A stretch of DNA of 64,000 nt from Parelaphostrongylus tenuis (taxonomy: Eukaryota; Nematoda; Chromadorea; Rhabditida; Metastrongylidae): positions 1 to 64,000 of the forward strand of contig JAHQIW010007289.1 in NCBI GenBank assembly GCA_019055375.1, given 5' to 3'. Positions 33,785 to 44,070 of the stretch are shown one piece after another; the stretch's first letter is position 1, and every line of letters begins with the position of its first letter. The notes under the pieces were generated by a model. That model searched no databases, was not told where the DNA came from, and saw only the letters and a program-made list of their open reading frames with translations. The position numbers were made by a program, and so were the translations under genes.

Positions 33785-33890
33785 AAACTGGCTTCCTTAG
33801 GGAAAAAAGGAAGTGCTACTGGTATCCGCTCGAGTCACTTGACGATCAACGGCACGACAGGTGATACATGTGATAATAATCGTCCAATCT
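33785..33890 (+). mobile_element. RTE 3' tail, solo
   Basis: GGAAGTGCTACTGGTATCCG followed by CTCGAGTCACTTGACGATCA and ACGGCACGACAGGTGATA matches the 3' end at 6830-6900 in order and spacing. It lies directly between the Penelope RT relic and an S2 tRNA-like repeat, so three element types meet within about 200 bp. Confidence 0.75.
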
Positions 33891-33892
33891 TA

Positions 33893-34040
33893 ATTGGGGC
33901 GCCGCGGCCGAGTGGTTTTGATTCTCGTCGCGGCAGCGTAAAATCGAGTTTCCACCATGCAATTCTTTCCGGCAGTCAATAAGAGCGCCCTTTGGAATGC
34001 CTCAGACAGGCTATCTTCGAGATTGCGATGATTGATTGGA
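33893..34040 (+). mobile_element. tRNA-like repeat, second family (S2), copy 2
   Basis: GGGGCGCCGCGGCCGAGTGG is the best preserved A-box start of this family, followed by TTTTGATTCTCGTCGCGGCA. The downstream blocks AATGCCTCAGACAGGCTATC and TCGAGATTGCGATG correspond to those of the 24.9-kb copy (AACGCCACAGCCAGGCTACT, CCAGATTGCAGGG), so similarity extends well beyond the tRNA-like head. Confidence 0.6.
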
Positions 34041-34169
34041 AAAAATCGTCGATAACTATGGTTGCCACCGTCTTGATGCTTAGTGCGGCGGATCACCATC
34101 GGTTGATCGAATGGTGAGGTGATTGATTGCCTTGCTGACGAATTGTCGATGTAGATTCCTTTCATCATA

Positions 34170-34244
34170 TTGATCAGATTATCTTACTGACAAATTGCTG
34201 CTATAGCTTCCCTTCATCACATTCATCCTATTACCTTACTGACA
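34170..34244. repeat. Short tandem of a unit with CTTACTGACA
   Basis: GATTATCTTACTGACAAATT, then TAGCTTCCCTTCATCACATT, then CTATTACCTTACTGACA. The series goes on after the tRNA-like insertion at 34776 with GATTACCTTACTGACAGTTT and TGATTTCCCTTCACATTT. The unit is about 52 bp, and the insertion lies within its second copy. Confidence 0.65.
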
Positions 34245-34275
34245 TGATGATGTACAGTGCTGCACAAAAACGCTT

Positions 34276-34346
34276 GCGTCAGCCGGGATTTGAACCCAGA
34301 TCCTATTCTTTCGGGAGCATGTGCTAAACCGTTGCACCACCGACGC
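34276..34346 (-). other. tRNA-like head, subfamily A
   Basis: Minus strand: GCGTCGG at the start pairs with CTGACGC at the end (6 of 7). A-box-like TGGTGCAACGGTTTAGCA and B-box-like GGGTTCAAATCCC, with a 5-bp T-stem-like pairing. It is a repeat-borne head and not a host tRNA gene. Confidence 0.75.
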
Positions 34347-34502
34347 TCGTTTCGCACTACACCCTTTCTACGCTACAACGCGTTATCTGTCAACAGCCAG
34401 CGTTTTTGCACATCACTCTACATCATCGTTGAGTCTATAGTAACATCATAACACCGCAAGGCGGTCAAATAAAATGATTTGGGATTGATTATTCAGACCC
34501 AG

Positions 34503-34579
34503 TATCTGTCAACATGAGGGAGTTCACTGTCGATAAAGACTACCCCGCCACACCGTAGACGGTTGGCTGTTGACAGATA
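34503..34579 (+). repeat. Leader stem of the tRNA-like element (subfamily A)
   Basis: TATCTGTCAAC (34503-34513) and GTTGACAGATA (34569-34579) are perfectly complementary over 11 bp around a 55-base loop. The same position in subfamily B has TATTTGTCAGC with GCTGATAGATA (39287-39297 and 39351-39361), which also pairs throughout with two G-U pairs. The A-T to G-C change in the ninth-to-tenth pair is compensatory. Confidence 0.75.
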
Positions 34580-34616
34580 ACGCGTTGTAGCGTAGAAAGA
34601 GTGGAGTGCGAAAGGA

Positions 34617-34689
34617 GCGTCGTGTGTGCAAACGGTTTAGCACATATTCCCGGAAAGAGTAGGATCTGGGTTCAAATCAGGGCTGATGC
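34617..34689 (+). other. tRNA-like head, subfamily A
   Basis: GCGTCGTGTGTGCAAACGGT with TTAGCACAT, then GGGTTCAAATCAG and an end CTGATGC. The A box is more diverged than in the inverted partner, and the acceptor-like ends still pair in 5 positions. Confidence 0.7.
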
Positions 34690-34799
34690 AAGCGTTTTTG
34701 CACACCACTCTACATCATCATTGGGTCTATAGTAACATCATAACACCGCAAGGCGGTCAAATAGAATGATTTTGGATTGATTACCTTACTGACAGTTTG

Positions 34800-36620
34800 A
34801 CGCTGTGATTTCCCTTCACATTTTGCTCAGTTATGAACCTTCTTCTTTTGCCACACACTGAGGAAGAAGCGACTTGACAGAATTAACGTCAAATGATCGC
34901 TGGTGACAATTTTTGACCTTAAGCCTCATAATTCAGTATATTTATTTATGATCAGGTACGAGGCTATTAAATTAGTATTGCTAGCACTTAGAACCTTATG
35001 ACCTTCTGAATGTCGTCAAAGTGATCACATTGATCATAGTGTTGATTGATTTATTTATGTCTATCCATAGCACAATAATAAACACAGAGAAAATCGATCA
35101 TGTTTACATTTCGACGACTTTGTTTACCTGCCAACTCACCGAGCGGAGGGTAGGGGACGGGACAGGGCGATCGATTGAACTCATAAAATTGTTATTCATT
35201 TAGGAATTTTTTAGCTCATAGATAGAAACTTCAATCAAAAGCCTAGATTCTGATAGTCCGGAAGATTCTCTACTCTCTTATATGCTTTTCCTGCCATTTT
35301 TCCTGTCACACTGGAAGCGACATTCTCTTAGAATAAACTGAGTTATGACGTTTAGAACGTTTAGATGCTATAATATCCTAGGGTGAGACCATATGAGATT
35401 CCACGTATGTTTTGTCGGCGTTTCCAGTCGGTTAAGCCAAGGTGAGAGCATTTTTGGATAGAGTCTTATGCGCGTAACTAGAAAATACCGCTGGATGCCA
35501 CAATCTTTTAGAATGAACTATGCGAGGAAGCGAATTATACGCATGACAAAAATGAAGGTGGATGGTGAGTGTGAAACAAAACATTATTTTGGATGCTACA
35601 GCGTTACAAAAGAGTGTTTCGAAAAACCAGCAACGTGATATTGTAGCCAGAAATCCAGGCTTTCAAAAGATTATTACCGCTCCTATGAAAAATTTTTGTT
35701 CAGCGAATGAGATTTGCTTAAAAATATGTCGCCTTCAAGCGTATAAGTAACCTTAAATTTTTTGGCTGTTGCACCGCAAAAAAAAAATAAGTCTCAGTTA
35801 GTACACAAGTAGATCGTCCAGATTTGAGCTATCGACTAAGCTATAGAGCAACTTGAAAAAGTTGAGTGAGTGCCTTGCTTTGAAAGGGGTGCAGATAACC
35901 GCAATATTTTGGACATGTAAAATCCAATCTTTTTTAAGCGTTATAAAGCTTTCAGACGCCTTGTCTAGAACCAAATATACCGTTGAAGTCAGTGAAATTT
36001 TCTCTATCCAATAATTAAAGTTTGATCATTGAGAAAACTTCTATCTGGAGAGAAATCCTCGAATGTGAAACAAAATGTTATATCTAGTGGTACGTTGACA
36101 AATGCAAGAAATTTGAGAACTACAACGTACCAATCAAATTCACTTTATTTAGCTCAATCAGAGCTATAGAATACTTACTTGCACTTCAAATAAAAGCAAG
36201 AAAAACGCTCTTGGCGAAGGCCTCTAATAGGGCCGGGATAGCGGAAAAATATCAGATTTCCTCTCCGGAAAAATGCAGAGTTTTAGGTAACAGCGACGTT
36301 ACTCACACTGAAGATATCGATAGAAAAATCTTTTTATTATTATTCCATACTCTTTTAAAGATAATGTTTCCTTGAAAACTACGTGAACCCGAAGTTGTAT
36401 TGGGATACGCAGTAATCCTCATAACCGTCCGATCGTGCCCCTCTCGCCTTGAGGGTCAGAAGCCCTCATCGATTTTAAAAATTTGAGATAATTATTAACA
36501 CTTATATAATGTTTGTGCTAATCTATTGTTGAAAGGAGAGCAGCAAGAGTTTGCTGCGATAATGTTGCGCAGTATTAGATCTTCATAAGATATGATTACT
36601 ATATACACGATGCAATCTTG
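34800..36620. other. Unassigned AT-rich DNA
   Basis: Frames of at most 62 codons. The segment 35592-35615 (GGATGCTACAGCGTTACAAA) weakly resembles sequences near 25533 and 42430. No gene or element was recognised. Confidence 0.35.
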
Positions 36621-36627
36621 TGGAACA

Positions 36628-36775
36628 AAAGGTGCCTTGACCGAGTGGTTGTGATGGTTAGAGCTGCGCTGATTTCCATCCGCCAACACTCTCGGACAAC
36701 CAAAAACGGACGCTCTGCGAAAAGCCCCATCCTTTCTGTCCTCGGGATTGCAAGGAGACGTGTGCAACCGGTATT
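36628..36775 (+). mobile_element. tRNA-like repeat, second family (S2), copy 3
   Basis: GGTGCCTTGACCGAGTGGTT, GTGATGGTTAGAGCTGCGCT, and about 100 bp later CCTCGGGATTGCAAGGAGAC. It keeps the block order of the copies at 24.9 and 33.9 kb. The frame read on the opposite strand (36495-36788) is a by-product. Confidence 0.55.
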
Positions 36776-36789
36776 TCACGGCGTTCAAA

Positions 36790-38080
36790 AATGACGAAGA
36801 ACGAAGAATGCTAGAAGTACAGAAATTTGCGCAGTAAAAGAATACGAATTAAAAAGGGGTAGTAATGTAATGTTGGAGAATCGCTCAGAGCGGAGAAAGT
36901 ATTTGAAGCAACTTTTTTACAGAGCTCCCAAAGATGAGATGTTTCGCGTTTTCCAGCACCACAGGTAAAGTTTCTTATAAGATAGGATTTACCGTATCTG
37001 TGAGTAGATTGGATGTCCATAGGCAATAAAAGTGTCATTGTGAATGTACTGGAATTTTCGATCATTCATTGCGCTGGTGCCAAGTTGATCTGGAAAGAAA
37101 TCAGTTCAACAGAAGGGTTCTGAGTATTTTCAGCCCAAACGAACCCTTGAGTAATGACACCTGATCAGATGTGTTTTTATAGCCCAATAAGATTCCAATT
37201 TTGATAAGCTTACAATCCTTATAAAGTGATATCAATCGAAAGGATTGGAATGAATTGAACTTTGAATAGGTGGAGCAGCAATGGAAAGTCGATTCTGTTG
37301 CAATTATAAGAGCAATTTTGAGATTCGACCTGCTAATTCCCTTTATATATGGCGAAAAAATTAACTAAAGCAACTGCCTGGAACAAAGTAAATACTTTGA
37401 AATTGTTTTTATAACAGTCAAAATTTTTCCATGATTTGATATCTCATCAAAAATTGTGAAGCTCTGTATGTTTAGTGCGATAAACCTACAAGAAGAGCTC
37501 TTTGCTTGGTACTTTATCAGTTAGAGTACGGTTGTCCAGCATGTAGAACACAGCATTCTGATCCTTTATGAAAAAACGCTAGCCACCATCCAAACGTTGA
37601 GGTGGGAGCCGTAATAAGGAAAGACTGACATACTTGGGATGCCAGATAAAGGTCCGTCACCTCGTCGAAATCTGATACAATGGCTGCCTAAATAACATAT
37701 TGACATACGATTTTTCATCTAGGGAAGTTCGTTCAGGGTGAGCAAGTTCTGACATTGACATTAGAAAACGCAGCGTGCTCCTTGACTCACCTTTTTTTTC
37801 CAACCTCCGTCTTCTGTTATCTTCTCCGATAAGCGACACATAAAATCCTGATCATCCCCGAACATCATAAACCGTGAAATATTCTAGAATTTACTGTTAC
37901 TATCTTCAACTTTTATTCTGAGTGTGGTCTTTTCCATGGTTAAGTGCAAAATTTTTTGATGGTTTTTCATGGTAAAGTGCAAAATCAACTCGGTGCAGTG
38001 TCAATTCCGTTCTCTATAAATCCCGTTGACAGCTGGTTGGTAACTGCAGCTGTCACATTATGATATGGCTGAGAGAAAGG
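36790..38080. other. Unassigned AT-rich DNA
   Basis: Frames of at most 84 codons (minus 36811-37065). No motif or shared repeat. Confidence 0.35.
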
Positions 38081-38086
38081 CAAAGA

Positions 38087-38155
38087 AAGAGCTTCGATAG
38101 TGTAATGGATAACACGTGAACCCCTAATAGGGTAATTGCAGATTTAAAGTCATGT
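38087..38155 (+). other. Degraded tRNA-like sequence
   Basis: GCTTCGATAGTGTAATGGAT resembles the head GCGTCAGTAGTGTAACGGAT of subfamily B. An anticodon-arm-like ACCCCTAATAGGGT follows. The B-box region (GCAGATTTAAAGTC) is poor. It may be an old tRNA pseudogene or an eroded copy of the tRNA-like element. Confidence 0.4.
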
Positions 38156-38448
38156 AAGGTATTCTCGTTTTGCCCTTATCTCAGCATTTATGCTCCTTGG
38201 AAAAAGTCTTTGGAATTTTTAAAAAAAGTCTAGAAATTTAATTTCTTGGTACGAAATTGATATCCAAAGTTCTCCTAGAAAACAGTGCCTCAAAAACTTT
38301 CCCAGATAAAATTCCTCATGTTTGGGTGAGTTTAGACATCGAAGTCACCAGAAACGGCTATTACCAACCTGATTTAGTGAGTTAATGGTAATTTTGTAGA
38401 TTGTCTCGCAGGAAAAATTCTTTTTTTTTTGACTACTGAAGTCTGAAG

Positions 38449-38525
38449 TCCACTCTACATCATCAATGGGTCTATAGTAACATCATAACATCGCAAGGCG
38501 GTCAAATAAAATGATTTCGGATCAA
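38449..38525 (+). mobile_element. Solo tail of the tRNA-like element, subfamily A
   Basis: CCACTCTACATCATCAATGG, GTCTATAGTAACATCATAAC, then the hairpin ATCGC-AAG-GCGGT (38490-38502) and CAAATAAAATGATTTCGGAT. It matches the tails at 34415-34485 and 34700-34775 but has no head or leader next to it. A 5'-truncated copy is the simplest reading. Confidence 0.75.
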
Positions 38526-39151
38526 TTATGTGCATCGATGAGACGTCTTAGGTGTCATAAAGGTCGTGATACTTTTTTGATCCGCTCTAATGAGTGAGCG
38601 TATTACTTGACGTTACAGGACTTTGCGAATGTTTTAGCTATCTTTTCAAACTCATGTGCTTTTCTGATCTCAGCACGTCGTACTCATTTTGATAATTTGA
38701 AAACTTCAGACGTTTTTCTCAGCAGTTTTATTATAAGCAAGTGATTCTGTCGCCAAGTTGTGGATTAAGCAGACACAGAATAATCCGCTGCCGCACAAAT
38801 TAATAAAATCCTGAGGATTCTAAACTGTAAAGTGAGAGCGCTCTCTCTGATCCGCACTGCCTTTCCACTGCTGATTATGAAAACCTAATAACACCTTAGC
38901 ACAGTTTTCTTGAAATACCACGAAGAAAAGCACACTTAACCAAGCAAAATGAGGAGGATAAAGTCCTGTAGTATGTGTTGAAAACTCAAACTCGACTCTA
39001 TAACGTTTTTATTGGTCTACTGTTTGATACAAACCTTGTTGAGACACCCATATGTAAATTAAATGTTATTCTTTTTATTTAATCGCTTATAGCGGTGGTA
39101 TGATGCTGCAATTATATACCCACTGATGTAGAGTGATGTTGCAAAACTTTC

Positions 39152-39224
39152 GCGTCAGCTGGGATTAGAACCCGCACCTCACTCTATCCGGGATTACGTG
39201 CTCTATCCGTTACAGTACTGCCGC
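39152..39224 (-). other. tRNA-like head, subfamily B
   Basis: Minus strand GCGGCAGTACTGTAACGGAT, AGAGCACGTAAT, then GCGGGTTCTAATCCCAGC and CTGACGC. The acceptor-like ends pair at 6 of 7. The B box GGTTCTAATCC is close to the pol III consensus. Confidence 0.75.
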
Positions 39225-39399
39225 TCATTTTGCACATCGCTCTTCTGCACAAATAAAAAGAATAACATCCAATCTATAATACCCAATATTTGTCAGCGTG
39301 ATTGGTTCAGTGTCGAAGGCACAACCAGAGCTAGGCCGTTGACGGTGGCGGCTGATAGATAGATGCGCTGTAGAGTAGAAAAAGCGATGTGCAAAATGG

Positions 39400-39473
39400 A
39401 CTTCAGTAGTGTTACGGATAGGGCATGCATTCCTAGAAAGAGTGAGTTGCGGGGTTCTAGTCCCGCCTGACGC
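39400..39473 (+). other. tRNA-like head, subfamily B
   Basis: CTTCAGTAGTGTTACGGATA, then GCGGGGTTCTAGTCCCGCCT and GACGC. The T-arm-like GCGGG-TTCTAGT-CCCGC is a perfect 5-bp stem with a 7-base loop. The anticodon-arm-like CATTC...GAGTG pairs with one G-U. Confidence 0.75.
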
Positions 39474-40375
39474 GAAGTTTTGCACATCACTCTACATCAA
39501 TGGGTATTCATTTGTAACACTCATAAATAGTTTGAGAATGTTCTCACTGTCTTTTCAAGACATGAGTGCAGATTCATTCATAGCAACATATTCGGCAGAT
39601 ACGTGTGTTCCGGCGACATCGTCACTATCAGTGCCGTTTCCTCCGGCACTGCCTCTCATTATGGAAGCAAGCGTCAAAGGCCGATAAATGCTTGTCATGT
39701 GGAATTATCACTGACGGCCTTTATCCACAGTCGATGACTTGAGGTTGGTTTATAAAAAATAATGTCTTTTTTCATCGGCTGTTTCTTACAAAACCTCGTC
39801 AAACATTCACATTATGTATAGTTTTTGAGTCAAAGGTGCTGATGATGGCGAAGCCGCGGAGATACACGTGTCTGCCGATTATGTTACTATGAATGAATCT
39901 AAACTCAAGTCTCTAGAAGACGTGAGAGCCTTCTCAAACTTCATATGAGTGTTTCAATAAGATTTATATCAAAACGGTCGACTTAAGAAATCATTATAGA
40001 GTCGAGTTTTTTTTTCAACACATTCTATAGGACTTTATCCTCCTCATTTTGCTTAATTAGATGTGGTTTTCTTTGAAGTATTTCGAAAAAGCTACCCCAA
40101 TGTGTTATTAGGTTTTATTACGAACAGTGGAAAGGCAGTGCGCATCGGAGAGAGCGCTCTCACTTTACAGTTTGAAATCATTTGGATTTTAATAATTTAT
40201 GTGGCAGCAGATGATTGTGTGTTTGCTTAATCCAGAGCTTGGCGACAGAATAAGTAGTAAAATATTGAATTGCTGAAAAAATGTCTGCAATCTTCAAAAT
40301 ATCAAAATGAATACGACCTACTGGCATCAGAAAAGGTTTATAACAAATGCTCATGCTTTTGCTTAGATTTCAAAT

Positions 40376-41165
40376 CCTCATGTTAACGTGTACTGCTCCT
40401 CCTTTTATGTGACTTGTATGAGATGTGAGAGCATGAACCATTTGAAACAGAAGACGAATTACACAATGGGTATGAAATAGCAAGACGTATATCTAGGATA
40501 ATATTCATATTATTTGAGTTTCAAGATAAAAGTATAGGCGAACATTGTTGGATTTTGATAGCTGTATCAAAAAAAAAATAAACATTCACTAAAATTGTTT
40601 TGGCAAGTAGTGTTCTAAAAAAGCAAGAAAGTTTTCCTAAGCACCACTACTATGATGATACGGCATGCCTGTCAAACGTAGGGATTGGAGTGCATAAAAG
40701 TGAGCGCAGAAAATGATTATGGCTTTATAAGTGCCAAAAAAGGGGTGCGATATACACCAAATGTAAGAAACGCACTTGTTGTTTAGCTATTTTGTTTGCT
40801 AGGCGTATTGTTTTGTTGAAGTTCGTAGAGACGTTCAGCCGAGTAAAGTCAGTCATCCGGATGTGTATACAAAGCATACCTTCATTATTCCTAAGTAAAT
40901 TAATGACATAATGAAGTCTCATAATAACGACTTTGAAAAAAGATAAAAAATACTGAATTTTCGAGTGTCTTTTTAGCTTGAAGCATGTTGTGATTTGGTT
41001 TATTGAGGCTAACGTAGAAGTTGGTAAATAGCGCCGCACAGCTCCTTGATACGAAGACCGAATTCGTAGTAAAAATCTGTTGTAAATATCTAAATCATTG
41101 TGACTTTGGTGAATGAAAGGTTATGGAAGAAACAGATAATAACTAGTTTTTTGAAAGAATATCAT
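40376..41165. other. Unassigned AT-rich DNA
   Basis: The 104-codon minus frame at 40725-41039 has no recognised motif. Nothing else was seen. Confidence 0.3.
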
Positions 41166-41172
41166 ATCAGTT

Positions 41173-41209
41173 CACAGATACAACGAAGTACTTTCGTCGT
41201 ATATCTGTG
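41173..41209. repeat. Short hairpin
   Basis: CACAGATACAACGAAG and CTTTCGTCGTATATCTGTG pair over about 15 positions with a small bulge. It is next to no gene, and the function is unknown. Confidence 0.6.
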
Positions 41210-41237
41210 TTGAATGAAGATCAGTATTCGAAGAGAG

Positions 41238-41400
41238 CAGTTGGAGCGCATGTATCGCAGTGGTTAGAGGTGATCCACGTCGCACTCGAGGTCAATGTTA
41301 CGATCTCGCGCTCATGGCTCACCAAGATCCATCCCTATGGGGTCGGTAAATGCTACTGGACTGGTTTCAGAATTGTCTGGGAAGATAAGCAGCACTGACT
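41238..41400 (+). other. tRNA-like sequence, possible SINE head
   Basis: GCATGTATCGCAGTGGTTAG resembles a tRNA A-box region, with AATGTTACGATCTCG as a weak B box. No second copy was seen in the window, so a tRNA pseudogene is equally likely. Confidence 0.35.
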
Positions 41401-42870
41401 TGCTTCAGTGGGAGGCCGCCGAGAGTCATTGTAAAGGCCAGATATGCATTCAATCACCTCAAGCGAAGAAAAAAAAATCAAAGGCGACTTCATACCGCAT
41501 CCCTTAGGATTGAGCAACGCCAAGAGTGTTATCCCTGTCCTTTCATTCGAAGAAAATCATATAATTCTATCACATCTTCCGTTCATCAGACCAGCTTCAT
41601 TAACTTGTAAAAGTAATGAATTTATTGGCTGGCATCTTGCCACATTTTGCCTACTTTAGAGCCGATGATGTGAATCGATGCTAGACTGTCGCACGTTCTC
41701 GTTGTGGCCTTTGTTGCCGTTTAAGTCGGATCTCTTTCTGAGGAATACTGCACAAGTGAAAACCCAACCTATACGGTTATCAACAAGGATAGAAGGAGCA
41801 GTGCTGACTAATGAGGACAATTGACTGTGGAGCATTCACTCGGTTTAGTCGGCTCTGAAGAGACGAGAAGCATCAAACGTTGTTCTATCCGGAAGCAAAT
41901 CAATACATGACTCCAATTGCAGGACAAAAACTTTTTATAAGAGCGTTAGATATTATTCAAACGCTTAAGTTCCTGGGTAGCTTTCCATTTTACCGGTTTC
42001 TTGAAACATTTTTTATAACTTTAAAGCTCTAAATTCCAAAATAAACTATGCCTTACACGACCACCGCGTTTTTTCCATACCTCGCTTTTATTACGTTGGA
42101 CAAAGTTTCTTTCTTAAATTGTCAGTAATGTTTCAATAGCGCAAGTTTCGAAAAACTTGAAAATGTGTTTTTGTCTCTTGGAAAAGATCTCCTATTGGCA
42201 CAGTGGGAAAAAGAAAAATAAAGAGCCTTTCTTAAGACTATCACTAATCATTCGACACTCCATTATTCATTTGGGAATTTTTCTTTCGTATTGAAGAAAC
42301 TCCAGATAAACGACCAACTCAGATACTTCCTCTACACGTTCATGTGCTTTTCTCGCTTCCATCTTGTTATACTCGTGATAAAAATGGCAGCGCGCGGTGA
42401 GGGTGAAACATAGCTTAATTCCGAAAATTACAGCATTGTAAAAGGGTTTTCACAAAGGAAGTCTACGTGCAATGTTTTCACAGATTTGAGCTTTTGAAAG
42501 GGCTACCAACATTCTTGAGAAATGCTTATCGAGCAAATGGGATCTTTTCTTTTCTGGATCAAGGAAAGAACCCGTCGAAGTACATCGATTCAACCCTTAG
42601 GGTGGCTATAGAAATCAGTCTGCGCAGAGCAAAGCGAATTGCGCCTCGATACGCGATTTTCGCTGTCTAATCCCCAAGGGATTTCATGTCGCAGAGATGT
42701 TGGTGTTCGGCTAGCGATTGGCTTGATGCTAATGTGCGCGTCCCAGCCTGAAAACTCGGGTAATTAGACCTTTATCTACATAAAAATATTACTAACACGG
42801 AAAACAAGTAGCAAAAATAACGGCCAATACGGCAATATGCAACATAAATAGACAATAGTTGAAAGATACT
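41400..42870. other. Unassigned DNA
   Basis: Frames of at most 71 codons. A slightly GC-richer segment lies at 42590-42760. Nothing recognised. Confidence 0.35.
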
Positions 42871-42889
42871 GAGATCAAGATAATGTAGT

Positions 42890-43262
42890 GGTTCAGTGGG
42901 TCCACGCATAAAACAATGCGTGAGACTTGCGATGAGCGTGAGTAACGTGAATGATAGTAGAAAGCGACGAGCTATGAGTAAGGAATACGATACTACGGTG
43001 ACTACGAAATAGATCCAATCAGCAGTCAGACGTACAGTTGGAAGAATTAAGGGCTATAATAAAGACTAATGCGCCCGTTCATGTAACTAGAGTCGCAGAG
43101 AACAATAGTGCATTAAACACAGGCCCGGGAGAAAGGTGAACGAGCGAACGAGGCGATGAGCCATGAGTAAGGGACATGCACAATGATGATGACACGATGA
43201 CCCACCCTAGCAACTAGACAATCGACATGCGATCAACAATTGGGAAGAATCACAAGCTATGG
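42890..43262. repeat. Old tandem duplication, unit about 180 bp
   Basis: GACGAGCTATGAGTAAGGAA with CAGTTGGAAGAATTAAGGGC (about 42968-43055) parallels GGCGATGAGCCATGAGTAAG with CAATTGGGAAGAATCACAAG (about 43151-43258) at an offset of about 182 bp. The segment is purine-rich with many ATGA words and differs in texture from its flanks. Origin unknown. Confidence 0.5.
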
Positions 43263-44065
43263 TGGAAGAGTCAATGTCCAATGAGTACGCACCCATTTTC
43301 AAGAAGCGTATTTTTTGCTTTTTCTAGATTATTGAATTCTTTATTCGATAGCTTAAATCTAGAGAATTTTGGAAGGTGTTTTTTTGTTTCCTTGAAAGTT
43401 TTCCAAATTACACTGTAATAGTAAAAAGAAAATTTCATTTCACGCCTCACAACAACTTTTCGCTGAATAAATCTTTTCTTCGAGAAAATATAGTTCCTGT
43501 TTGATAGCACAAATTTCGGCAAATTCCAGCGCTTTTGATTTTCTAAAAAAATTTTATTGTTTGGCTATAACAATGAAATGGAGATTGTACTTCACAGGCA
43601 GCGCGCGTGCCATCCACCGCTATGTGGAGGGATCTCGCAACACTGGCCTCAAGCCATCGCCATTCAATACCAGCGATAGCATGGATCTCGATAAACTTCA
43701 ATGATGAGCTTGGTTTTGAGAAAAGTCTCTTAGTGCCCTTTATAGCGGTAAGAATAAAATTGTGGTTGCACATTCGAATACTTTTTTTGGCATAGCTTCT
43801 ATTCGCACTTTCATTCAAGAAAGACTTCTTGGTGGCTTCTTACGGCTAAAAGAATATTAGGTTATGCACTAGGCGCGCATCGCACCTCACATGTAAGTTT
43901 GGTGTTTCGCGATCGCCACGGCGCCTGATGCAAAATTCCATATTCTTTCAGCTGTAACAAAGCGTCAAAGTGCCCTCTTGAAAGACAAGTATATTATTAA
44001 GCCGCAAGATCGACTGTTTTTAAACCTTGCAATGAACATTCAAAAATAATTCAATAAAAAAAATT
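43263..44065. other. Unassigned AT-rich DNA
   Basis: Minus frames 43271-43522 (83 codons, Lys-rich) and 43543-43818 (91 codons) overlap plus frames and have no recognised motif. Confidence 0.3.
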
Positions 44066-44070
44066 TCTAA

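Larger units (their letters stand above)
34245..34779. mobile_element. tRNA-like element, subfamily A, inverted and tandem multimer
   Basis: Flanked by the 15-bp direct repeat ATTACCTTACTGACA (34230-34244 and 34780-34794), read as a target duplication, although the target is itself weakly repetitive. Layout from left: truncated tail and tRNA-like head on the minus strand, leader, then a plus-strand tail (about 34408-34485), leader (34486-34616), tRNA-like head (34617-34689) and tail (34690-34779). The plus-strand tails repeat at an offset of about 282 bp, so the element is a partial tandem dimer joined to an inverted copy. It has no coding capacity. Confidence 0.8.
39053..39516. mobile_element. 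tRNA-like element, subfamily B, inverted pair nested in a foldback
   Basis: Inserted in the left arm of the foldback, with ACACCCATA (39044-39052) and ACACTCATA (39517-39525) on the two sides, a 9-bp duplication with one mismatch. The uninterrupted right arm confirms the pre-insertion sequence. Layout: minus-strand tail with hairpin (about 39078-39140), minus-strand head (39152-39224), leader (about 39240-39398), plus-strand head (39400-39473), plus-strand tail start. Confidence 0.8.
38625..40375. mobile_element. Large foldback element with long inverted arms
   Basis: Left arm about 38640-39052 continuing at 39517-39640 (split by a later insertion); right arm about 39835-40345. Paired landmarks are AGTGAGAGCGCTCTCTCTGA (38833 onward) with CGGAGAGAGCGCTCTCACTT (40146 onward), GCAAAATGAGGAGGATAAAG (38945 onward) with CTTTATCCTCCTCATTTTGC (about 40032-40051), and GATTCATTCATAGCAACATA (about 39571) with TATGTTACTATGAATGAATC (about 39880). 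The arms total about 500 bp and have moderate mismatch, and the central loop is about 195 bp. No transposase was found, so it is non-autonomous. Outer ends are approximate and no target duplication was identified. Confidence 0.8.

Noticed and set aside
25527..42460. Possible dispersed family with GGATGCTACAGCGTTACAAA-like words at 25.53, 35.59 and 42.43 kb
   Set aside because: Similarity covers only about 25 bases and weakens quickly on both sides. Too short to call without a genome-wide search.
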